Of a stretch of 64,000 bases of DNA, positions 35,900 to 44,300 are shown in pieces. A program made the translations under genes and the position numbers. The notes below the pieces were generated by a model. That model was not told the origin of the DNA. It ran no database searches and was given only the letters and a program-made list of their open reading frames with translations. Within the stretch, counting starts at the first letter, position 1, and the number at the start of each line of letters is the position of its first letter. Source of the stretch: Mobilibacterium timonense (GTDB taxonomy: Bacteria > Bacillota > Clostridia > Peptostreptococcales > Anaerovoracaceae). The stretch is taken from NCBI RefSeq assembly GCF_900155555.1, contig NZ_FUHN01000008.1, positions 628,117-692,116 on the forward strand. Reading direction: 5' to 3'.

Positions 35900-36547
35900 A
35901 TGAAAATGACTAAAGAAGAACTGATCGCCCTGGCCATGGAACCTCCTGAGGACCAGGACGTGTACTACTGCAACCTGCCGCTGATGAAGAAATACGCCAC
36001 TGAATGGATGGAGTCGCACCCCAGGTGGAAGAGACTGCGGATACTGATCTTCCTGTCTTTTGTGGTGTCCGCCTTCATCATATGGTTCGGGCTGGACCAC
36101 TCCGGAAACGGCACAGGTCTTCACGGACAGCTGCCTCTGCACCTTTCGATCTGGGCATCTGTGGCCGTGATCTGGCTTGTCACCAACGGCGTGTATAAGA
36201 TATGCAAGCCTCCTTTCAAGGGCATCCACAGCGTGCGCATACAGCTCTCAGACCAGGGCTTTCACTACATCTACCAGATCGGCATGCACCTGAACTCCTA
36301 CTTCATCCCAGACGACGAGATAAAAAAGATCGTCTACGACGGCCAGGCCCACGCCATGTACATCGAGGGCAGGGGGCGCCAGGTGAGGATAAAACGAAAC
36401 GGCGCAGATGAGACAGAACTCGACCACATCTACGTCCTCATGCCGTACGACAAGTACGATGTGGCCGACATGCTGGACCCTTACGGGGATCTGGCGGAGA
36501 TGAAGCCGGGCACCCTCAGGGAAAAGTTTGCCGCCGACGGCAGATAA
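35900..36547 (+). CDS. hypothetical membrane protein, two helices plus soluble domain
   Basis: Not recognised with confidence. 215 residues from ATG 35900 (or 35906); the longer frame to 35750 is AT-rich, has no ribosome site and is not used. Residues about 48-68 and 84-103 are hydrophobic helices (ILIFLSFVVSAFIIWFGL; LSIWASVAVIWLVTNGV). The C-terminal part (LSDQGFHYIYQIGMHLNSY, PDDEIKKIVYDGQAHAMYIE) resembles a YcxB-like or bacterial-PH-like fold. Codon use is GC-rich again, so the AT-rich insert has ended by here. Confidence 0.65.
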   Translation: MKMTKEELIALAMEPPEDQDVYYCNLPLMKKYATEWMESHPRWKRLRILIFLSFVVSAFIIWFGLDHSGNGTGLHGQLPLHLSIWASVAVIWLVTNGVYKICKPPFKGIHSVRIQLSDQGFHYIYQIGMHLNSYFIPDDEIKKIVYDGQAHAMYIEGRGRQVRIKRNGADETELDHIYVLMPYDKYDVADMLDPYGDLAEMKPGTLREKFAADGR

Positions 36548-36639
36548 GTCATCACGGTTGGTGTGCGGGTCACAGTCCGGCAGATGGCGGGCCGAAGACA
36601 TTAGGGCCTGCCTCCGACAAAGAGTCATGGGAGAGAATT

Positions 36640-37368
36640 ATGGAAAAAGATGATCAGCTTCAGCGCACTGAGATGCTCCTCGGAAAAGAGGCTCTGGAAA
36701 AGCTCAGGCGCTCAAGGGTAGCGGTTTTTGGCGTCGGAGGAGTCGGCGGTTTTGCGGTGGAGGCCCTCGCCCGCACAGGCATCGGGGCCCTCGAGCTCGT
36801 AGACCGTGATGTGGTGAGTCTGACAAACCTGAACCGTCAGATACTGGCTACCCACGAAACCATAGGCAGGGACAAGGTGGATGTGGCAGTGGAAAGGGTC
36901 CGCGCCATCGATCCGTCGATCCGGGTCACCGGCCGCAAGTGCTTCTATCTGCCGGAGACGGCAGACCAGTTCGACTTTTCCGGGTACGACTACGTCGTCG
37001 ACGCGGTGGACACGGTCAAGGCAAAAATAGACATCATCGTCAGAGCGACGGAAGCGGGGGTGCCCGTCATTAGCAGCATGGGCGCCGGAAACAAGCTGGA
37101 TCCGACGCAGTTCCGTGTCGCGGACATCTACAAGACCTCCATGGATCCGCTGGCGAAAGTGCTGCGGAAGGAGCTCAGAAAGAGAGGCGTGAAAAGACTG
37201 AAGGTGGTCTATTCTCCTGAGAAGCCCCTGACACCGGGAGACCCGGGAGAGGAGCCGGCGCCGGGGAAGAGGACAACGCCCGGGAGCATAGCCTTTGTAC
37301 CTTCTGTGGCAGGTCTGGTGATCGCCGGAGAGGTGGTGAAGGACCTGGCCGGGATACGGAGAAGGTAG
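36640..37368 (+). CDS. tcdA: tRNA threonylcarbamoyladenosine dehydratase
   Basis: ThiF/E1-like enzyme that cyclises t6A37 to ct6A37 in tRNA. 242 residues. The nucleotide-binding loop GVGGVGG is at residues 31-37 and NLNRQ at 63-67, as in all E1-like proteins; the C-terminal RVADIYKTSMDPLAKVLRKE is typical of TcdA/CsdL. The PSVAGLVIAGEVVKDL end is conserved. Acts on the same tRNA base as MtaB encoded at 28.3 kb. Confidence 0.9.
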   Translation: MEKDDQLQRTEMLLGKEALEKLRRSRVAVFGVGGVGGFAVEALARTGIGALELVDRDVVSLTNLNRQILATHETIGRDKVDVAVERVRAIDPSIRVTGRKCFYLPETADQFDFSGYDYVVDAVDTVKAKIDIIVRATEAGVPVISSMGAGNKLDPTQFRVADIYKTSMDPLAKVLRKELRKRGVKRLKVVYSPEKPLTPGDPGEEPAPGKRTTPGSIAFVPSVAGLVIAGEVVKDLAGIRRR

Positions 37369-37417
37369 CAGTCAGGGGGATTTTGCCCTGTCGTCTGCGA
37401 AGAATGTTAAATCCAGG

Positions 37418-37445
37418 TTACAAAAAGGTTAGAATAAAGTAAAAT
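37418..37445 (+). promoter_or_regulatory. putative promoter upstream of the Na+/Pi cotransporter
   Basis: TTACAA (37418-37423), a 16-base spacer and TAAAAT (37440-37445). It precedes the small ORF at 37467. Confidence 0.4.
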
Positions 37446-37466
37446 CTAAAGGATCGGGAGGATCAC

Positions 37467-37514
37467 ATGGATCAGAAAAATCGGAAGAGCCGAAAAAGAA
37501 AGAGTGACGAGTGA
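37467..37514 (+). CDS. possible 15-residue leader peptide coupled to the phosphate cotransporter
   Basis: ATG at 37467, five bases after a GGGAGG site, opens a 15-codon frame encoding MDQKNRKSRKRKSDE. Its TGA (37512-37514) overlaps the ATG of the next gene (TGATG). The cotransporter itself has no clear ribosome site, so it may depend on translation of this highly basic peptide. No homologue is known to me; it could simply be a non-functional frame. Confidence 0.4.
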   Translation: MDQKNRKSRKRKSDE

Positions 37515-39376
37515 TGGATCTATTTTACAGAATCGTAAGCCTGCTGGGAGGTCTGGCCCTTTTCCTGTACGGGATGAGGGTCATGGGAGACGGACTGAAA
37601 TCCGGATCGGGAACGGCGATGAAGGCCGCCCTGGCAAAGGTCACAGACAGACCGTTCAAGGGATTCATACTGGGGTTGATCGTGACCTGTATGATACAGA
37701 GCTCCACGGCGGCGATAGTTCTTACCGTCGGACTGGTAGGCGCGGGATTCCTCACGTTCAGGCAGTCCATCGGCATAGTTCTGGGGGCGAACGTGGGAAC
37801 GACCATCACGGCCCAGATCATAAGGCTCATGGACGTAAACGCCTCTTCCGGGAGCATACTCTTTTTCTTTAAATCCGACAACCTTGCGCCGATGGCCCTG
37901 ATCGCCGGCATCATCATGATAATGTTCGTGAACAGGAGAGCTGCAAAGACGGCGGGGACGATACTGATGGGATTTGGTATTCTGTTCGTCGGACTGATGA
38001 ACATGAGCGCTTCTGTTGCGCAGATGGGCGACACACTCAGCCACCTGCTGGTATCATTCGAGGATAATCCTGCGCTGGGCTTCGGGGCTGGTGTCCTGGT
38101 CACGGGCATCATACAGAGCTCTTCCGCTGTAGTAGGAATACTTCAGTCGATCGCCAGCACGGTGGGAATAAAGTTCTGCGCTGTTTTTCCTGTGATCATC
38201 GGCGTAGACATCGGCGACTGCATCACCACTTACCTGGTCTGCCGCATCGGAGCAAAGCCTGAGCAGATCAGGACGGCCCTCGTACACGTAATGTACAACG
38301 TGGTGGCCTCCACCATGCTGTTTATCACAGTGGGGATACTGAGGGCGACGGGCGTGCTTGACGACCACATCTGGTACATGACACTTCATGCGGGCGGAGT
38401 GGCCAACGTCCACGGGCTTTTCAAGCTCATCCCGGCCCTGATCCTGCTCCCTTCGGCGAACCTTTTCGCGAAAGCCGCAGAGGCCATCGTCAAGGACAAG
38501 CCGGAAGATCCGGAAGACCTGGAGATCAAGGCCAACCTGAGAAAGCTGGACATGCGCCTCGTGACCAATCCGACCATGGCTCTTGGCGAGTGCAACAAGC
38601 TCATCGACAACATGGCACAGGTCGCTCTCCACAATTATCAGGCCTGCATCCAGCAGATGACCAGCTTCGACGAGAAGAGGCAGGAGAGGATCGCCGAAAG
38701 GGAAAACATGCTGGATACCATGGCGGATGCGGCGAATCAGTACGTTGTCGCCGTATCCCCTTACGTTACTCTGGAGTCGGACAAGAGGGCTCAGAACTAT
38801 CAGCTGAGGGCGCTGGTGTGCTTTGAGCGCATCGGAGACCTGTCCGTCAACATCACTGACTACATCGCGAACCTCAAGGAGGCGGGAAAAAAGTTCACTC
38901 CTTATGCGGAGCGTGAGCTCGAGGTCGCCATGGATGCGGTCCATACGATCCTTGAGATGGGGGCAAAGGCTTCCCGCGAGGACGATCCGGAGCTTGCCTG
39001 GAACGTGGAGCCCCTGGAAGAGGCCATCGACGAGCTGGTGGAGAGCATCCAGGGCCGTCACATGGACAGGATGACGAAGGGCATCTGCGACGTGTTCAAC
39101 GGTATCCAGTTCCAGAACATCATGCTGAATCTGGAGCGGATATCGGACCAGTGCTCAGACCTTGCGGTATACCTGCTGGGTCGCCATGATCCAGAGATCG
39201 TCGGCAACGAGCACAAGTACCTCCACGATCTGCACCACAGCAACGATAAGAGATACATGGAGTGCTTCCAGAAATACTACGACAGATACTTCGGAGAACT
39301 CGGCGAGATCCCATCGGGTGTGACGGCAGAGGCCGGTGAGCAGCCTGGAGGGAGCCTCGAACCTGCTTCGGTCTGA
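37514..39376 (+). CDS. Na+/phosphate cotransporter with PhoU-like C-terminal domain
   Basis: 620 residues. The membrane half repeats the QSSTA/QSSSA signature of the NptA/NaPi-II family (CMIQSSTAAIVLTVGLVGAG; GIIQSSSAVVGILQS). From about residue 350 a helical PhoU-like domain follows, ending with a Gly/Glu-rich tail. Imports phosphate with Na+, or regulates it. ATG 37514 overlaps the stop of a 15-codon ORF. Terminator downstream. Confidence 0.9.
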   Translation: MDLFYRIVSLLGGLALFLYGMRVMGDGLKSGSGTAMKAALAKVTDRPFKGFILGLIVTCMIQSSTAAIVLTVGLVGAGFLTFRQSIGIVLGANVGTTITAQIIRLMDVNASSGSILFFFKSDNLAPMALIAGIIMIMFVNRRAAKTAGTILMGFGILFVGLMNMSASVAQMGDTLSHLLVSFEDNPALGFGAGVLVTGIIQSSSAVVGILQSIASTVGIKFCAVFPVIIGVDIGDCITTYLVCRIGAKPEQIRTALVHVMYNVVASTMLFITVGILRATGVLDDHIWYMTLHAGGVANVHGLFKLIPALILLPSANLFAKAAEAIVKDKPEDPEDLEIKANLRKLDMRLVTNPTMALGECNKLIDNMAQVALHNYQACIQQMTSFDEKRQERIAERENMLDTMADAANQYVVAVSPYVTLESDKRAQNYQLRALVCFERIGDLSVNITDYIANLKEAGKKFTPYAERELEVAMDAVHTILEMGAKASREDDPELAWNVEPLEEAIDELVESIQGRHMDRMTKGICDVFNGIQFQNIMLNLERISDQCSDLAVYLLGRHDPEIVGNEHKYLHDLHHSNDKRYMECFQKYYDRYFGELGEIPSGVTAEAGEQPGGSLEPASV

Positions 39377-39444
39377 GCCCGATCTGGGGATGTTCCTCAG
39401 GAAGCCGGGAGATCTGCTATCCAAAGATACGACCAGTAATATAC

Positions 39445-39483
39445 GATCCCGAGATCCATTGAGACCTCGGGATCTTGTTTTTT
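39445..39483 (+). terminator. terminator after the phosphate cotransporter
   Basis: GATCCCGAG (39445-39453) pairs with CTCGGGATC (39466-39474), followed by TTGTTTTTT. Confidence 0.85.
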
Positions 39484-39770
39484 GCGGCGGTCAGGCGGCC
39501 CCGGACCGCCGCATCAACGCTGCATCAACGCTGCATCAACGTCGCATCAAAACGCGTGTCAACGAGAAACGTCCCTGGTGACACACCGCAGGCTGGGGCG
39601 CCATATGCAAATAAATTTCCGTAATTATGAATAAAAATACAAAATTAATTCCCGGTTTTGTGGTCTCATTACACATTACTATGGTAAAATGAGTGATAAA
39701 TTCGTCAGAAAGAACATCATTCCAGATGATGAAGGTTATTAACCATAACATCCAAAAGGAGATATAGTAT
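39484..39770. repeat. gene-free stretch with inverted repeat and 11-bp tandem repeats before nhaC
   Basis: GCGGCGGTC (39484-39492) and its complement (39504-39512) form a hairpin. It runs directly into GCATCAACGCT repeated at 39511, 39522 and 39533 (last two bases of the third copy changed), with a degenerate fourth copy at 39544. The rest (39600-39770) is AT-rich leader ending in AAAAGGAG, the ribosome site of the antiporter. No gene is seen. Confidence 0.65.
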
Positions 39771-41249
39771 ATGAACAAGTCCAGAAATATGCAGCCGAGG
39801 AAGCCGGCCCTGTGGCACGCCCTTTTGTCCTTCGGCGTGCTGATAGTGGTCATGAGCGTGGGGATAGCCGTCTTTGAGGTGGATCCTCACATCCCTATGT
39901 TCATCGGGGTCATCTTTGCATGCTGCATGGCATTGTATCTGGGAAACAGCTGGAACTCCATCGAGCAGATGATGATCGAGGGGATCTCCAAGGCCATGCA
40001 ATCCATACTGATCCTGGCCATCGTGGGAATGATGATAGGCGTGTGGCTCCTTTCCGGCACCATCCCTACCATGATCTACTACGGGCTGAAGCTGCTTTCC
40101 CCGTCCGTATTCCTGCCTGCCACAGTGCTGATCTGCTCCATTACATCCCTGGCCACAGGAACGTCCTGGGGCACCATGGGGACCATGGGACTGGCACTCA
40201 TGGGCATCGGCCACGGTCTGGGCATGCCGGTAGGTCCGACGGCGGGAGCCATTCTTGCGGGAGCCTATTTCGGAGACAAGATGTCGCCACTCTCTGACAC
40301 CACTAACCTGGCGCCGGCAATGGCGGGCACAGACGTTTTCACACACGTGAAGTTCATGCTCAAATCCACAATGGTGGCCTACGCCATAACACTGGTGTTC
40401 TTCGGCGTATACGGATTCCGCCACACGGCCCAGGGCGCAGTCGATACCAGCCAGGTGACGGAGCTCATGAACGGTCTCAAGGACACCTTCAACATCAATC
40501 CGCTGCTGTTCATCCCGCCTCTGGTGGTCATCCTGGCCATCGCCCTCAAGATGCCGGCGATCCCGGGAATAACCCTGGGGCTGATATCCGCGGCGATACT
40601 GGCGCCGATCCTCCAGAGCGGCATGCCGGTCTACAGTGAAGACCTCACGTTTCTCCACACAGGCGTGACGTTCGGAGACATCCTCACGGCCGCGAGAAAC
40701 GGCTTTTTCTGCAAGACGGACGTGAAGGCACTGAACTCCCTCCTCACCACGGGAGGCCTGATGAACATGTCATCGTCCATACTCATGACCATCATAGCCA
40801 TGATGTTCGGCGGAGTGATGGAAGGCTCCGGTCAGCTTGAGGTCATCATCAACGCCATCACCAAGGTGGTGAAGTCCGCCGTCGGCCTCATCGCCGCCAC
40901 GGAGATCACATGCATACTCTCCAATATCGTCATGCCTGAGCAGTACATCTCCATCCTGGTACCTGGAAGGATGTACGCCTCCGCATACCGCAAGAAGGGC
41001 CTCCACCCGAAGACCCTTTCCAACGCTCTGGAGTCCGCAGGCACAGTCACATCGCCGCTCGTTCCGTGGAACACCTGCGGCATGTTCATAGCCGCCACTC
41101 TGGGAGTGACCACGAGCGTCTACGCCCCGTGGGCGATCTTCAACTACATAATGCCTCTGTGCACGCTCGTGATGGCCTTCTTCGGAGTGACAGTGGCCTA
41201 CATGACGCCGGAGGAGCTGGCGAAGGCAGATGCAGGAGAAGTTGTATAG
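39771..41249 (+). CDS. NhaC family Na+/H+ antiporter
   Basis: 492 residues with about twelve membrane helices. Family landmarks: TSLATGTSWGTMGTMGLALM, AGAYFGDKMSPLSDTTNLAP and the C-terminal SAGTVTSPLVPWNTCG. Exchanges Na+ for H+ (some members malate/lactate) and would complement the Na+-driven phosphate carrier upstream. Preceded by an excellent ribosome site. Confidence 0.92.
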   Translation: MNKSRNMQPRKPALWHALLSFGVLIVVMSVGIAVFEVDPHIPMFIGVIFACCMALYLGNSWNSIEQMMIEGISKAMQSILILAIVGMMIGVWLLSGTIPTMIYYGLKLLSPSVFLPATVLICSITSLATGTSWGTMGTMGLALMGIGHGLGMPVGPTAGAILAGAYFGDKMSPLSDTTNLAPAMAGTDVFTHVKFMLKSTMVAYAITLVFFGVYGFRHTAQGAVDTSQVTELMNGLKDTFNINPLLFIPPLVVILAIALKMPAIPGITLGLISAAILAPILQSGMPVYSEDLTFLHTGVTFGDILTAARNGFFCKTDVKALNSLLTTGGLMNMSSSILMTIIAMMFGGVMEGSGQLEVIINAITKVVKSAVGLIAATEITCILSNIVMPEQYISILVPGRMYASAYRKKGLHPKTLSNALESAGTVTSPLVPWNTCGMFIAATLGVTTSVYAPWAIFNYIMPLCTLVMAFFGVTVAYMTPEELAKADAGEVV

Positions 41250-41381
41250 AAAAAGAGTTATAATTAAATGACCGCGGCAGCAGAGGCAGGCGGGGATGCC
41301 GGCAGATATCGCGGCAGTGCCGGGCCTCACGCCCGGAAAAGACATTATTGAATATCCACAGATTGCGGGGGACAGAAAAAA

Positions 41382-44300
41382 ATGGACGAGCGGGGTCTTT
41401 TGTATCAGGAGCTGAGAAGTCACCTTTTGGACAGGAGCTTTCTGCGGGCGGCAAAACTCGACAGAAAGCACATCATGTCTATTCTTCAGTCGCAGGGCGA
41501 GCCAATGGCGGAAGAGCTGAGCCAGGTCCTCAAGGAGTATCCGGCTCCGGCCATGGGACACAATGAGTCGTCCGGCGTGCTCAAGCGGTTCGACACGAGG
41601 GATATCGTGTCCATCGCTGAGAAATTCGTGCCTGAGCTTCGTGACGAGCCGGCCGAGGGCTGGGTATATCACTGCTTCAAGGGCCTCCTGCACCAGCTCT
41701 ATCCCCACATGGAACAGCCGGAAGACTGGGAAGAACGGTCCGCCGGCCGTTTTTTGGTGCTGCAGATAATGAGGGCGGCCTTCAGCTGGGAGAGGAAGGT
41801 CCTGCCTTTTGACCCTACCAGGGAGATGGACCTCCTTTCAGACCAGGAGGTCACCGCCGGCGGATTCACGCCCGAGTACATCCACATGCACAAGCTCATC
41901 AGGAGCAGGTACGTCCACGAGTTCGCCAGGATAGGAATAGACATAACCCCTTTCAACACGCTGGGTCACATAGGAGGGGTCCACTACGTTGCCATGCATA
42001 TGGCCCGCCAGCTGTACAAGGCGGGAGTGCCTGTGGATCTGGCGCTTATGTCCGGAGCCGCAGCCACCCACGACGTTGGAAAATACGGCTGCCGGAGCTG
42101 GGAGGCCAGGCGGGTGCCGTATCTGCACTACTACTATTCGAGCGAGTGCCTCAGGTCTTTTGGCCTGAACAAGATAGAGCACATCGCTGCGAATCACTCC
42201 ACCTGGGACCTGGAGCTCGAGAACCTTTCAGTTGAGTCCCTTCTCCTGATATACGCTGATTTCCGCACGAAGAGCGACAGGAACAGCGACAACCAGGAGG
42301 TGGTCCACTTTTACTCGCTCAAGGACGCATTCCAGGTGATCCTGAACAAGCTGGACAACGTGGATCAGGCAAAGGAAAACAGATACCGCAAGGTCTACGC
42401 GAAGCTGAAGGACTTCGAGGACTACATGGTGGAGCTCGGCGCGGACCCGGAGCTGCCTGAGGACCTCAGGGAGGTGAAGGACCCGGAGATCCACACAGTA
42501 AAAAGGGAGATGGCGCTCCTCGGAGGCTTCCAGGTGATCGACCAGCTGAAATATGACGCCATCCAGCACAACATCGCCCTCATGAGCAGGTTCAACAGCC
42601 AGGAGGACTTTGCCAGCCTGCTGGAGAACGCCAGGAGCGCCCGCTCCTGGAACGACCTCAGGACCTACATGTCCATACTCGGCGAGTATTTCACCTACAT
42701 GACGGAGAACCAGAAGTCCATGACACTCCAGTTCCTGTACGAGGTCCTTTCGAACAGGGAGAGCGACATCCGTGATCAGGCGGCGTCCATAATGGGGAGC
42801 ATCACCGCCAGGTACAGCATCGAGTACAACAAGGAGCTGCCTGATGACGCCCTGCGCCCGGCCATCGCCGAGACGAACGTGAAACTTTTCCGGGAGACCC
42901 TTGAGAGGATCCTGGATCCGGGATACAAGTACACCCGGCAGCATCAGATCTGGATCATGGGCACCGCAGGACCGTACATCAACAGCACCCTGGCCAGCTG
43001 CGGACAGCAGAGAAGGCCGAGGTTCCTTCAGGTGGTGCAGGACGCCTTTTCCAGGGCTGTGAACTCCGCGGCGCCGGGCAGGAAGGAGGCTCCTTTGATC
43101 GCCCTCCTCAGCGCGGTTGAGGTCATGGATCCGGAGTTTTTCACGGAGGAGATGAAGCTCACCCTCAACCAGGCGTTTCTCCAGATCTACGGAAAGCTCT
43201 CCAGGAGCGTGGATTTCCTCATCCTGGAGCTCCTGGGCAGGATCGACGGCCTGGATGCGGGGCTGGGCATTCCGGATAAAGACGAGGAGTTCCTCAGGCT
43301 CCTGGACGTCAGCGGTCCGTCTGCGGACCTTACCGCCAGGCTTTCCACCATGTTCCTGGACAATCTCAAGACCAGCACACCGTGGGTGGTGAAGAAGGCG
43401 AACATCAACTTCATGCTCATGTCCATGGACGAGCTCACAGAGGATCACTGCATACAGATCGCCACCCACTTTGCAAATCTCCTGAAGGTCAGCGAGACCG
43501 TGGCGGTACGAAGAAGAGCCGGAGAGGCCCTGGTGGAGATCATGGACAGGATACCTTACGGCGCCAGAAACGAGGTAGCCGTAGAGCTGATCAACGCCCT
43601 GGACCTCGGGGACTACCAGTTCACGAAGTACATCCCGGACTACCTGGGGATACTGCTCTTCTACCTGAAGCAGGAGGAGCTGGACGAGACCCTCGACGAG
43701 ATGGAAGAGAGGATGCTGGTCAGAGGGGAGAGCACCGCCATGGCCATCCTCAAGACCTGTGGTGTCATGCTCCAGAACATGGACCGGTTCATCCCGGAGG
43801 GCAAGGAAGACGACAAGATCATCAAGGCCAGGCGCATGAGGATCATGTATCTGATACTCAAGGGTTTCGGCAGCTACAGGGAGGTCATGTCGCGGGAGGC
43901 CTTCAACACCATCGGCGAGCTCTATGGCAGCGGCCTGCTCTCACTTGAGCAGAAGAACAGGCTCTTCCGCCACAGCGCCAAGAAGCTCATGCTGATGATC
44001 GATGAAAAAGAAGAGTCGGAGCTGGATTTCTACAACGACGCCGCAGCTCTCAACCAGATATACAGATTCATCAACCAGTTCCAGTCTGACGGCGGTGGCT
44101 TCAGGGTGGGAGGCAAGAGAAAGTCCGCCTTCTTCCCGGGGACCTTCGACCCGTTCAGCCTGGGGCACAAGGCCATCGCCACCACCATCAGGGACAAGGG
44201 CTTCGACGTCTACCTGGCCCTGGACGAGTTCAGCTGGTCCAAGAACACCCAGCCGCACATGCTGAGGCGCCAGATAATCCAGATGTCCACTGCAGACCAG

